Origin: Clostridia bacterium
GTDB taxonomy: Bacteria > Bacillota > Clostridia > Christensenellales > Pumilibacteraceae
Length of the DNA: 41,996 nucleotides
Reading direction: 5' to 3'
Assembly: GCA_017623435.1 (NCBI GenBank)
Contig: JAGAPD010000012.1
Span: 1-41,996, forward strand
Shown: one piece after another, positions 15,498 through 23,963 of the stretch
Layout of the letters: each line of letters starts with the position of its first letter
Numbering within the stretch: position 1 is the stretch's first letter
Made by a program: the position numbers and the translations under genes
Notes under the pieces: model-generated
The model's input: the letters and a program-made list of their open reading frames with translations, nothing else
Told to the model about the DNA's origin: nothing
Databases searched by the model: none

Positions 15498-16832
15498 CTA
15501 AAACGGAAAACGGTTTTTTCCTTTACCCATCTTAAACGAGCCGTTTTTCATTCTCTTCATAAGCTCGCGCGTTTGTTCGAACTGTTTGAGAAGTTGATTT
15601 ACGTCCTGAATGGTCGTTCCACTACCGTCGGCAATACGCTTTCTTCTGGACGACTTAATGATATCTGGCTTTTCGCGCTCTTCTTTGGTCATCGAACGAA
15701 TTATCGCCTTAAAGCGCTCAATACGGCTTTCGTCAATATCTTTTTCGCTGATTTTCATGTTACCCATTCCGGGAATCATGCCGATAAGATCGCTTATGCT
15801 ACCCATCTTTTTCATATTTTCGAACTGAACCAAGAAGTCGTCAAGCGTGAAGCTCGCCTCTCTGAACTTCTTTTCCATCTTCTTCATTTCCTCTTCGGAA
15901 ACGGCTGATTGCGCCTTTTCAATAAGAGTAAGTACGTCGCCCATGCCCAAAATTCTGGACGCCATACGGTCGGGATAGAAAGGTTCAAGGTCACCCGATT
16001 TTTCACCGATACCACAGAACTTAATAGGTTTGCCGGTAACGGCTTTAATGGAAAGCGCCGCACCGCCACGGGTATCGCCGTCAAGCTTCGTTAGAATTAC
16101 GCCAGTAATATCAAGCTGATCGTTAAACGAATTTGCAACCGTTACTGCATCCTGACCAGTCATTGCGTCGACGGTAAGAAGAATTTCCGTGGGAGAAACT
16201 GCCTTTTTTACTTCGCGCAGTTCGTCCATAAGCGCCTCGTCGATATGAAGTCGACCTGCGGTATCGATAATCACCGTGTCGTAACCTTTGCTTTCGGCGT
16301 ACTTAATCGCCTCAACCGCCGTTTTTGCAGGCTTGTTAGTGCCCTTTTCAAAAACTTCGGTATTTACGCTTTTACCAACGACTTTAAGCTGATTGATCGC
16401 TGCGGGACGGTAAATATCACACGCAACCAGCATAGGCTTTTTGCCTTGCTTGATAAGGTGCTGAGAAAGCTTACCGCACATCGTAGTTTTACCTGCGCCC
16501 TGAAGTCCACAAAGCATAATAACGGTGGGCGGTTTGGGGCTTACTTCAAGTTTAGAGTTGCTGCTACCCATAAGCGCAATCAACTCTTCGTTTACAATCT
16601 TAATAACCTGCTGACCGGGAGTAAGACTTTTAAGCACTTGCTCGCCTACTGCTTTTTCACTAACCTTAGCCACGAAATCCTTAACGACCGTAAAGTTTAC
16701 GTCCGCCTCAAGTAACGCGATTCTAATTTCACGCATTGCTTGTTTGATTTCCAGTTCAGTAAGCTTTCCGCGCGCAGTCATTTTACTGAAAACGTGATTT
16801 AGTTTTTCACTTAATCCGCTGAATAATCCCAT
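15498..16832 (-). CDS. ffh: Signal recognition particle protein Ffh
   Basis: Ffh binds the SRP RNA and signal sequences and delivers ribosomes to FtsY at the membrane. The 444-residue protein has an N domain with ALLEADVN near 39, the G1 loop GLQGAGKTT at 109-117, DTAGR at 190-194 and TKLDGDTRGGAALS near 250. The methionine-rich M domain from about residue 300 includes MIPGMGNMK and SSRRKRIADGSGTT. The C-terminus is basic. The gene follows ylxM after two bases. ftsY is upstream, across a promoter. No SRP RNA gene is visible in the window. Confidence 0.97.
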   Translation of the reverse strand: MGLFSGLSEKLNHVFSKMTARGKLTELEIKQAMREIRIALLEADVNFTVVKDFVAKVSEKAVGEQVLKSLTPGQQVIKIVNEELIALMGSSNSKLEVSPKPPTVIMLCGLQGAGKTTMCGKLSQHLIKQGKKPMLVACDIYRPAAINQLKVVGKSVNTEVFEKGTNKPAKTAVEAIKYAESKGYDTVIIDTAGRLHIDEALMDELREVKKAVSPTEILLTVDAMTGQDAVTVANSFNDQLDITGVILTKLDGDTRGGAALSIKAVTGKPIKFCGIGEKSGDLEPFYPDRMASRILGMGDVLTLIEKAQSAVSEEEMKKMEKKFREASFTLDDFLVQFENMKKMGSISDLIGMIPGMGNMKISEKDIDESRIERFKAIIRSMTKEEREKPDIIKSSRRKRIADGSGTTIQDVNQLLKQFEQTRELMKRMKNGSFKMGKGKNRFPF

Positions 16833-16834
16833 TT

Positions 16835-17164
16835 TTACTCCTGTATGCTTTTCAAAAGCCCGTCAAGAACGCTTTTCGCGCTTTCGATATCTCCACGATC
16901 AAGAAAATCAAGCGCGTCTGCGACACACGATTCCGTTCTTTGTTTTTTATCAGCGTAGCCTACTACCTCCTCGTAAAAAGAAAGCTGTTCGCTCGCCTTT
17001 ACTATCGCGTCACGTGCGCCCTGACGGGAAATGCCCATATTTTCAGCAATTTCCGAAAGGGAAAGATCGTAATCGTAATAGTTTTGCAGGATTTCTCGTT
17101 GACGCGAAGTAAGTAACTCACCGTATATATCGTTAAGTTCACTTATCCGCAAATCCTTTTTCAT
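16835..17164 (-). CDS. ylxM: YlxM/p13-like helix-turn-helix protein
   Basis: The 109-residue protein contains LLTSRQREILQNYYDYDLSLSEIAENMGISRQGARDAI at about 17-54, a sigma-4-like helix-turn-helix typical of YlxM. YlxM genes sit next to ffh in most Bacillota, and in streptococci the protein interacts with SRP. It is the first gene of the operon and has its own promoter, a hairpin in the leader and an AGGAG ribosome-binding site after the T-tract. Confidence 0.93.
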   Translation of the reverse strand: MKKDLRISELNDIYGELLTSRQREILQNYYDYDLSLSEIAENMGISRQGARDAIVKASEQLSFYEEVVGYADKKQRTESCVADALDFLDRGDIESAKSVLDGLLKSIQE

Positions 17165-17177
17165 CCGTCCTGCTCCT

Positions 17178-17217
17178 AAAAAACAAAGAGAGTGTAAAGC
17201 AAAATTACTTTACACTC
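17178..17217 (-). terminator. Intrinsic terminator overlapping the ylxM promoter start region
   Basis: GAGTGTAAAG (17190-17199) and CTTTACACTC (17208-17217) form a ten-pair stem with an eight-base loop, followed on the minus strand by TCTTTG and six T residues. The promoter at 17220-17248 would initiate inside the first arm. The full hairpin therefore forms only in transcripts arriving from ftsY. Confidence 0.78.
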
Positions 17218-17219
17218 AT

Positions 17220-17248
17220 ATAATACTACATTATTTTTTCTTTGTCAA
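17220..17248 (-). promoter_or_regulatory. Sigma-A-type promoter for ylxM-ffh-rpsP operon
   Basis: On the minus strand consensus TTGACA (17243-17248), 17-base spacer, TATTAT (17220-17225). Predicted start about 17213-17216. Confidence 0.82.
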
Positions 17249-17255
17249 GCGTTTT

Positions 17256-18155
17256 TTATTCAATAATTGCATCTACGAAAGATTTTGAGTCAAAATCTTC
17301 AAGATCGTCAATTTCCTCGCCTACGCCAACGTATACGACGGGCACTTCAAGCTCGTTACTGATAGCAAACACCACTCCGCCCTTTGCCGTACCGTCAAGC
17401 TTAGTGAGGATAATTCCGTCGATATCAACCGCCTCGTTAAATACGTCAACCTGCGAAATAGCGTTTTGTCCAGTCGTCGCGTCAAGCACGATATAATTAA
17501 GATAAAGCGCGTCGGGCATTTCTCTATCTACGATACGGGAAATTTTACCAAGCTCGTCCATAAGATTTTTCTTATTATGAAGTCTGCCTGCCGTATCAAT
17601 CAAGATTACGTCGTTACCCTTACTTTTTGCGCTGGAAAGCGCGTCGAATACGACTGAACCGGGATCAGCGCCTTCGCCCTGCTTGACGATTCTAACTCCT
17701 GCACGCTCCGACCACACGGTAAGCTGATCAGCAGCAGCCGCACGGAAAGTATCGGCAGCCACGAGCAAAACGTTTTTACCCTGCTTTTTGAACTTTTTAG
17801 CGAGCTTTCCCATTGCCGTAGTTTTACCTACGCCGTTAACACCCGATACCATAATAATCAAAGGATACTCGTATTCGGGCAAAGGATTTTCATCCAAACT
17901 GTCAATCAAAAGTTGCTTTAACTCGTCCTTAACTTTTTCGCGCGTGCGAATAAGCTTTTCGTCAACGACGTCACGAAGCTCTTCTAAAATTCGCTCGGTC
18001 GTCGCTGCACCAACGTCGGATGAAAGCAACACGTATTCAAGCTCGTCGTAGAAGTCGTCGTCAAGCGCGCCACCCGTAAAAAGCTTGTTAAGCTTGTACG
18101 CGATAACGTCCTTCGTCTTTTTAAGTCCTTCTTTAATCTTGGAAAACAGTCCCAT
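17256..18155 (-). CDS. ftsY: Signal recognition particle receptor FtsY
   Basis: FtsY is the membrane-associated GTPase that receives the SRP-ribosome complex. In this 299-residue protein the NG domain is complete: SSDVGAATTERI near 45, the G1 loop GVNGVGKTT at 105-113, DTFRAAAADQL, DTAGR, and TKLDGTAKGGVV near the C-terminus. The acidic A domain is nearly absent. The N-terminus MGLFSKIKEGLKKTKDVI is instead a short amphipathic, lysine-rich membrane-targeting helix, as usual in Bacillota. It lies 14 bases after smc and is presumably cotranscribed with it. Confidence 0.96.
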   Translation of the reverse strand: MGLFSKIKEGLKKTKDVIAYKLNKLFTGGALDDDFYDELEYVLLSSDVGAATTERILEELRDVVDEKLIRTREKVKDELKQLLIDSLDENPLPEYEYPLIIMVSGVNGVGKTTAMGKLAKKFKKQGKNVLLVAADTFRAAAADQLTVWSERAGVRIVKQGEGADPGSVVFDALSSAKSKGNDVILIDTAGRLHNKKNLMDELGKISRIVDREMPDALYLNYIVLDATTGQNAISQVDVFNEAVDIDGIILTKLDGTAKGGVVFAISNELEVPVVYVGVGEEIDDLEDFDSKSFVDAIIE

Positions 18156-18169
18156 ACGTACCCCTTCGT

Positions 18170-21100
18170 TTATGCATTATCAATGTTTTTAACAGCGTCT
18201 TCGAGTTTTACGGAAACGATTTTACTAATGCCCTTTTCTTCCATCGTTACACCGTACAAGCTGTCCGCAAGTTCCATAGTGGGCTTACGGTGCGTGATAA
18301 CGATGAACTGCGTATCCTCACTAAAGCGACGCAAATATTTTGCAAAACGGTTAGCGTTCGCATCGTCAAGCGCTGCCTCGATTTCGTCGAGAAGACAGAA
18401 AGGCATGGGCTTAAGTTTAAGAATTGCGAACAAGATTGCAATAGCGGTAAGCGCCTTTTCGCCGCCTGACAAAAGCGAGATGGATTGAAGCTTCTTTTCG
18501 GGCGGTTGCGCCTTAATTTCAATACCTGCCTCAAGCGGATTTTCGCTATCAAGAAGTTCAAGGTCAGCAGTACCGCCGTTAAACAGCTCTTTGAAAATCT
18601 TCTTAAAGTTAGTTCTTATCTGCTCAAACTGGCCCGTAAATCTACCAAGCATTTCGTCTGAAAGCTCTTTGATAATTTTAAGAAGGTCAGCCTCTGCTTT
18701 TTCAAGGTCTTCCTTCTGCGTATTCATTTCTTCGTACTCTTGAGCAATCGTTTGCGACATTTCGATAGCGTCGACGTTTACGTTACCAAGCGCGTGCATA
18801 GAACGCTTTAATTTAGCCGTTTCCTGAACGCCTACGGTCACGTCGTAACCTTCTTCGCGGAACTGCAAGCAGTCTGCGTATTCAAGGTTATATTCTTCAC
18901 GTACGCGTATTTCCATTTGCTCGATATCGGTATCAACCTTGAGAAGCAACATTTCTTCTCTCGCCTTACCTTCACGCAAATTCTGAAGCTCGTTCATCAA
19001 ATCAAGTCTATTCTGGTCAACGGTTGCAACCTTTTGATGAAGTTCTTCCTTATATTCGTCAAAGTGAGCAAGCTTTTCTCTTACGACCACGATACGCTTA
19101 GCGTCCGCCTCGCCGTCACGGTCACTTGCCGTTTTCATACTCTTTTCAATAGTTTCGACGTTCGCCTTATTTTGAGCAATTTCCTCGTCGTTAGTAGCGA
19201 TTTTAGCGATAAGCGCCTGCTTATCCGTCGTAAATCTCTCGATATCAGCATCCAAAGTCTTAATTGCCGATTCAAGTTCGTTTACGGTAAGTCTTGCGCT
19301 CGTCATTTGCTCTTGGAGGTTATCACGCTCGGCTTTAAGCTCTTCGGATTGTTGTTTAACGCTCTCCTCGTCTTCTTTTGCCGTTTCCTTTTTACTCGTG
19401 ATAAGGTTTTCAAGCTCGCTTACGCTGTTGATGTCGTCGCTAATCTTGGTCACGCGCTTAAAGTCGCGGTCACGGTCGGATTCAAGCTCAGCTATCGTAC
19501 GCGCCATTTCGTCGATATCGGACTGAAGCTTATTCCTCGTTTCCGACTTCGCCGCAATTTCAACGTCCGCATCGTGAATTCCTGCTTGACAAGTCTTGAT
19601 GCCCGTTTGAACGGAATCAAGCTCTTCAGCGCAGTTTTCCTTTCTCTTGGAAAGGGTATCAATCTCGTCGCCTAACTTTTTAACGATTTCTTCAAGCTCC
19701 TTGAGTTCTCTTTCGTGGCTGAAGAAGTTAGCGATATCGTTCTTCTTGCTACCACCCGTAATAGAACCGGTGGGGTTGATTACGTCGCCTTCCAGCGTTA
19801 CGATTTTAAAGCCGTAGCCCGTACTTCTTGCAAGCGAAACTGCGGTGTCAAGCGTATCAACGATAACCGTTCCGCCCAAAAGTCCGTCTACGATATTTTT
19901 ATACTTTTTATCAAAACGAACGAGCTCGCTCGCCACGCCAAAACAGCCTGCCGTTTTAAGCGCGCGGTCAAAACGCGGATCAATAGAACGGGGCTTAATG
20001 GAAGACATAGGCAAGAAAGTAATTCTGCCGTAGCGCATCTTTTTAAGATATTCAATTAAGTATTTAGCGTCTTCCTCGTTTTTGGTTACGATATTTTGCA
20101 TCGCTTGACCGAGCGCAGTTTCCACCGCCGTCTCGTACTTTGCATCCATCGTAATAAGTTGAGCAACTACGCCCTGAATGCGCTGAGAAAGTTCGTTATT
20201 TTTCTTCGCGTCGTTCATTAAATTTCTGATGCTGAAAGCAAAGCCGTCGTACGCTTGTTGCATTTCGTTCAAAATTTTACGGCGCGATTCAGCCGTGTAG
20301 AACTTTTCGTTAAGTTTATCGAGTCTACTCGTAGTGTCGTTAGCAAGCGCCAAAAGCTCGTTATTTCTCTTATAAAGCGCCTGTAATTTTTCATTTAATT
20401 CCGTTTTCTTTTGAGAAACGGCGTTAAGCTCAGCTTTTACCTGCTCAAACTGCGCTCTGTCCGCAGTAAGCTCTTCGCTATAACCTGCAATTCTTCTTTC
20501 CATATCCTCGATTGCAAGGTTAAGCGCGTCACGTTCAGCAAGCAAACGGGACATATTTGCCTTGATATCAGCAAGACGGTCCATCGCGTCCAAAAGCGCT
20601 TGTTTATTAGTCTGCGCGTCGCTTTCGCCCTTAGAAAGTCTTTCAACGACCGCCATATATTTATCTCTAATCTGATCAACGAGCGCAAGCGCGTCGCGAA
20701 GTTCAGTAGACTTATGCGCCTTTTCAGTCTTTGCCTTAGAAGTTTTTCCGTCGATCTCGGCAATATCTACGCGCATAGCGTTATTTTCTTCGCCAAGACG
20801 CACGTTTCTATCAAAAAGCGCGGAAATACGCTCTTTAAGAACTTTGATATCACCAGCTTGCTGTTCCATACTTACGGTAAGCGTCAAAAGCTCTTCACGC
20901 AAAGCGTTGATATTTTTATCAATGGAGTTGAGGTCGTACATTGCCTCGTTATACGACGCTACCGCCGCGTCGTATGCCTTTTGCTTAAGGTCAATCGCCT
21001 CAACGATACCGTTAAGACGGGTGTTGATAACCTCCTTTGCCTGCGCCGCCGTTTCGTACTGGTGAATATAAGTATTGATTTCGTGATGACGAAGTCTGTC

Positions 21101-21760
21101 ACGCATATCAAGCCACTTTCTTGCCGATTCAGCCTGACGGCGAAGGGGCTCAAGTTGCTTGTTTTTTTCTTCCAAAATATCAATAATACGCGTAAGGTTA
21201 TCACGCGTTCTACCAAGCTTTCTTTCCGCGTCGACCTTTCTCGCCTTAAACTTGGAAATACCGGCAGCCTCTTCGAAAATGTTTCTTCTATCCTCGGGCT
21301 TTGCTGACAAAAGCTCGTCAATTCTACCCTGTCCGATAATAGAATAACCTTCTCTACCCATACCGCCGTCGCGCAAAAGCTCAACGATATCTTTCAAACG
21401 GCATTGCGTACGGTTAAGCGCGTATTCGCTCTCGCCACTACGGTAAAGCTTACGCGAAATAACTACCTCGGAATAATCAAGCGAGGGAAACAGTTTTTCA
21501 CGGTTGTCAAAAACAAGCGCAACTTCGCAATAGGACATTGACTTACGCTTTTCCGTACCGTTGAATATAACGTCTTGCATTGAACTACCACGCAAGAGCT
21601 TTGCAGACTGCTCGCCAAGTACCCATCTGATAGCGTCGGCTACGTTACTCTTTCCGCATCCGTTAGGGCCTACGATTCCCGTAATACCCGAGCCGAAAGG
21701 AATTTCGTACTTGTCTGCAAATGATTTAAATCCGTAAACTTCTATTCGTTTAAATTTCAA
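18170..21760 (-). CDS. smc: Chromosome partition protein Smc, TTG start
   Basis: Smc is the ATPase of the condensin-like complex that compacts and segregates chromosomes. The 1196-residue protein has an N-terminal head with GPNGCGKSN (Walker A) and QGRIDELL. Long heptad coiled coils flank a central hinge (about 515-670, with GFAFSIRN-like and GSITGGSKK landmarks). The C-terminal head carries LSGGEKALTA (signature) and FCLLDEIEAALDDAN (Walker B). The first codon is TTG at 21760, reading (M)KFKRIEVYGFKSFADK, with GAGGG seven bases upstream; this is the only start that keeps the conserved N-terminus. It lies between rnc and ftsY with its own promoter. Confidence 0.97.
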   Translation of the reverse strand: MKFKRIEVYGFKSFADKYEIPFGSGITGIVGPNGCGKSNVADAIRWVLGEQSAKLLRGSSMQDVIFNGTEKRKSMSYCEVALVFDNREKLFPSLDYSEVVISRKLYRSGESEYALNRTQCRLKDIVELLRDGGMGREGYSIIGQGRIDELLSAKPEDRRNIFEEAAGISKFKARKVDAERKLGRTRDNLTRIIDILEEKNKQLEPLRRQAESARKWLDMRDRLRHHEINTYIHQYETAAQAKEVINTRLNGIVEAIDLKQKAYDAAVASYNEAMYDLNSIDKNINALREELLTLTVSMEQQAGDIKVLKERISALFDRNVRLGEENNAMRVDIAEIDGKTSKAKTEKAHKSTELRDALALVDQIRDKYMAVVERLSKGESDAQTNKQALLDAMDRLADIKANMSRLLAERDALNLAIEDMERRIAGYSEELTADRAQFEQVKAELNAVSQKKTELNEKLQALYKRNNELLALANDTTSRLDKLNEKFYTAESRRKILNEMQQAYDGFAFSIRNLMNDAKKNNELSQRIQGVVAQLITMDAKYETAVETALGQAMQNIVTKNEEDAKYLIEYLKKMRYGRITFLPMSSIKPRSIDPRFDRALKTAGCFGVASELVRFDKKYKNIVDGLLGGTVIVDTLDTAVSLARSTGYGFKIVTLEGDVINPTGSITGGSKKNDIANFFSHERELKELEEIVKKLGDEIDTLSKRKENCAEELDSVQTGIKTCQAGIHDADVEIAAKSETRNKLQSDIDEMARTIAELESDRDRDFKRVTKISDDINSVSELENLITSKKETAKEDEESVKQQSEELKAERDNLQEQMTSARLTVNELESAIKTLDADIERFTTDKQALIAKIATNDEEIAQNKANVETIEKSMKTASDRDGEADAKRIVVVREKLAHFDEYKEELHQKVATVDQNRLDLMNELQNLREGKAREEMLLLKVDTDIEQMEIRVREEYNLEYADCLQFREEGYDVTVGVQETAKLKRSMHALGNVNVDAIEMSQTIAQEYEEMNTQKEDLEKAEADLLKIIKELSDEMLGRFTGQFEQIRTNFKKIFKELFNGGTADLELLDSENPLEAGIEIKAQPPEKKLQSISLLSGGEKALTAIAILFAILKLKPMPFCLLDEIEAALDDANANRFAKYLRRFSEDTQFIVITHRKPTMELADSLYGVTMEEKGISKIVSVKLEDAVKNIDNA

Positions 21761-21805
21761 AGTAAATCCCTCAAAGTAAGATTTTATAGGTAAATAATTT
21801 TACCG

Positions 21806-21842
21806 TATGTTATATTATAACATATTTTATTAGTATTGTAAA
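21806..21842 (-). promoter_or_regulatory. smc promoter with a 19-bp inverted repeat over the -10
   Basis: On the minus strand TTTACA (21837-21842), 17-base spacer, TATAAT (21814-21819). A perfect inverted repeat TATGTTATA-T-TATAACATA occupies 21806-21824 and covers the -10 element, so it could be an operator. A six-pair AT-rich hairpin (GGTAAA/TTTACC) follows in the leader. Confidence 0.62.
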
Positions 21843-21846
21843 GCGG

Positions 21847-22524
21847 TCAACGCATAATACCAAATGCTTTAAGTGCGTTCATTGCCGCCATCTGTTCAGC
21901 CGCTTTTTTGCTTAATCCGTGTCCTTTACCTTTCAGTTCGCCGTTTACGTAAACTTCCGAACAAAAATAAGGTTTTCCACTTTCGGACCTTTCAATATCT
22001 TGATAAACAGGGCACTTTCCTGTAAAATTCTTTTGAACGTATACTTGCAAAGTGGACTTAAAATCGCGAAGAGACAGCGAACGCTTGATATGCTTTTGAA
22101 CGAATTCTCGCGGTTTATCCATATTTCTTCCGCAATCAATATAAATTGCAGCAAGTACGGATTCGAATAAATCCGACTTAGTTTTTACTGAATACACTAC
22201 GTCTTGTCGCGCTCCTCTGCCTATTCTCATATATGGAAGTAAGCCAAGCTCGTCCACGGCCTCGGCAAGCGGAGTTTTAGAAACGATACGCGCGCGCATG
22301 GTCGTCATCTCGCCCTCGTCCTTTTTAAGCACGAAATACAGCTCTTCCGCTACGATAAAGTCAAGAATGCTATCACCTAAAAATTCAAGTCGATCGTAGC
22401 TTACGGTATTACCACGATGCTCGTTAAGGTAACTTGAATGCGTAAGTGCGTCAACGAGTAATTTTTTATCGTTAAAAACGTAGCCTATATTACTTTCAAT
22501 AGTTTTGATCTCGGTATCAGTCAT
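21847..22524 (-). CDS. rnc: Ribonuclease III
   Basis: RNase III cleaves double-stranded RNA and processes rRNA. The 225-residue protein has the nuclease domain signature DRLEFLGDSILDFIVAEEL at about 43-61, and the second acidic pair in DLFESVLAAIYID near 113-125. A C-terminal double-stranded RNA-binding domain has KGKGHGLSKKAAEQMAAMNAL. It overlaps plsX by 8 bases. In most relatives acpP lies between plsX and rnc; here the genes are directly coupled. Confidence 0.96.
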   Translation of the reverse strand: MTDTEIKTIESNIGYVFNDKKLLVDALTHSSYLNEHRGNTVSYDRLEFLGDSILDFIVAEELYFVLKKDEGEMTTMRARIVSKTPLAEAVDELGLLPYMRIGRGARQDVVYSVKTKSDLFESVLAAIYIDCGRNMDKPREFVQKHIKRSLSLRDFKSTLQVYVQKNFTGKCPVYQDIERSESGKPYFCSEVYVNGELKGKGHGLSKKAAEQMAAMNALKAFGIMR

Positions 22525-23560
22525 TTTTCTCTTCGCTCTCGTCTAAAAGTGCTTTTACGTCAACGGACGCGATTGCTTGCTTTATGTTAGTAATGAAGTT
22601 AAGACTGTTCATCTGAACGACCTGACCTACGCTTGCGGTAATAGAGCTTGCCTTTGACGAGCCGTGAGATTTAACGATAATCTTCTCAACGCCTACGAAA
22701 ACTGCACCGCCAAACGCGTGATAGTCCATACTTGCCTTGAAGTTATTCATAGCGCCTTTCATAAACAGCGCGTAACCGATTTTAGCGCGCGTGGACGCTT
22801 TAATTTCTCTTTTAAGGAGCGTACTCATCATTTTAGCCGTCCCCTCAATGGATTTAAGAAGAACGTTACCTACGAATCCATCCGTTACGAGCACGTCGTA
22901 GTCACCCGACAAAGCTTCACGGCTTTCCATATTGCCCACGAAGTTAATAGGCATCTTTTTGAGCATCTTAAATACGGCGTGAGTCAAGTCGTTGCCTTTT
23001 TTATCCTCAACGCCTACGGAAACGAGACCTACTCTGGGGTTCTCAATACCCAAGGATTTCATATACTCAACGCCCATAAGCGCAAACTGAGCCAAATATT
23101 CAGGCTTGCAGTCCATATTTGCACCACAGTCCACAAGGCAAACTCTGCCACCGGGCAAAGTAGGAAGAACAGGACAAAGCGCAGGACGAAGAACGCCTTT
23201 AATTCTGCCCACCTTAAAGATACCGCCCGAAAGGACCGCGCCGGTAGAACCAGCCGAAACCATACCAACCACTTCGGGATCTGCTTTGGTAATTTCAAGC
23301 GCGCGCACGAGCGAGGAGTTTTTCTTTGCTCTGATAGCGACGGTAGGAGATTCTTCGTTAGTAATCGTCTCTTTCGCGTCCTCTACGATAATTCGCTCCG
23401 TATCGTACTTGTATTTAGAAAGCTCGGCGTTAATAATATCGCTATCACCTACTAAAACGAGCGTTACTTCGGGATATTTTTCAAGTGCGTCAACTGCGCC
23501 CTCTACTACTACGCTAACACCTCTGTCAGCGCCAAAGGTATCCAAAACTATCTTCGTCAT
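22517..23560 (-). CDS. plsX: Phosphate acyltransferase PlsX
   Basis: PlsX makes acyl-phosphate from acyl-ACP, the first step of phospholipid synthesis in Bacillota. From the ATG at 23560, preceded by GGAGG, the protein has 347 residues; the upstream ATG at 23572 lacks a ribosome-binding site. Landmarks are NEESPTVAIRAKKNSSLVRAL near 95, VGMVSAGSTGAVLSGGIFKVGRIKGVLRPAL, LVDCGANMDCKPEYLAQFA and DVLVTDGFVGNVLLKS. The usual N-terminal DAMGGDHAP reads DTFGADRGV here, a notable departure. It follows rpmF across a terminator hairpin and overlaps rnc. The usual fabD, fabG and acpP partners are absent. Confidence 0.95.
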   Translation of the reverse strand: MTKIVLDTFGADRGVSVVVEGAVDALEKYPEVTLVLVGDSDIINAELSKYKYDTERIIVEDAKETITNEESPTVAIRAKKNSSLVRALEITKADPEVVGMVSAGSTGAVLSGGIFKVGRIKGVLRPALCPVLPTLPGGRVCLVDCGANMDCKPEYLAQFALMGVEYMKSLGIENPRVGLVSVGVEDKKGNDLTHAVFKMLKKMPINFVGNMESREALSGDYDVLVTDGFVGNVLLKSIEGTAKMMSTLLKREIKASTRAKIGYALFMKGAMNNFKASMDYHAFGGAVFVGVEKIIVKSHGSSKASSITASVGQVVQMNSLNFITNIKQAIASVDVKALLDESEEKND

Positions 23561-23572
23561 AATTTCCTCCAT

Positions 23573-23605
23573 AAAAAAACCAGCCCCGTATTTTGCTTAC
23601 GGGGC
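23573..23605 (-). terminator. Intrinsic terminator between rpmF and plsX, possible attenuator
   Basis: GCCCCGTA (23583-23590) pairs perfectly with TACGGGGC (23598-23605) across a seven-base loop, followed on the minus strand by TGG and seven T residues. The plsX Shine-Dalgarno sequence begins only about five bases later. Confidence 0.9.
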
Positions 23606-23625
23606 CGATTAAGTCCATTAAAACA

Positions 23626-23814
23626 TTATTCGTTGTCTTGCTTTACTTCTACGCTTCTGGTCTTATCGTAATATCCGCAAGCCTTGCACGCTCTGTGATT
23701 GAGTTTGGGGGCGTGACACTGGGGACATTCACCAACTGCAGGAGCGGACACCTTATAATTCGCGTATCTGGAATTAGTTGCTGCCTTAGAAGTTTTATGT
23801 TTCGGTACTGCCAT
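23626..23814 (-). CDS. rpmF: 50S ribosomal protein L32, zinc-binding form
   Basis: The 62-residue protein begins MAVPKHKTSKAATNSRYANYK. Its zinc site comprises two CxxC pairs (Cys30/33 and Cys43/46), so this is the C+ form. It is followed by plsX, the conserved order. The DUF177 (YceD) gene that normally precedes rpmF is missing; instead a strong promoter and an AGGAGG ribosome-binding site lie directly upstream. Confidence 0.97.
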   Translation of the reverse strand: MAVPKHKTSKAATNSRYANYKVSAPAVGECPQCHAPKLNHRACKACGYYDKTRSVEVKQDNE

Positions 23815-23864
23815 AATAGCACCTCCTGTTACCTAAAAATTTGCTACATTCAAATTGCTATACT

Positions 23865-23893
23865 ATTATAAAGTAAATCGCAAGTTTTGTCAA
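23865..23893 (-). promoter_or_regulatory. Sigma-A-type promoter for rpmF
   Basis: On the minus strand consensus TTGACA (23888-23893), 17-base spacer and consensus TATAAT (23865-23870). The rpmF ATG is at 23814, about 45 bases after the predicted start. Confidence 0.88.
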
Positions 23894-23963
23894 CGGATTT
23901 TAGCCCTTTTTGACAAAACATTTATTGAATATTTTGTTTTTTGTGGATATTTTGCCTTTTTTA

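Noticed and set aside
20411..21307. 298-codon plus-strand open frame inside smc.
   Set aside because: Antisense shadow of the Smc coiled-coil region; no start signal and no recognisable domain.
23894..23963. AT-rich inverted repeat ACAAAA/TTTTGT downstream of the ABC exporter.
   Set aside because: Only six A-T-rich pairs and no run of U in the right place, so I do not call a terminator.
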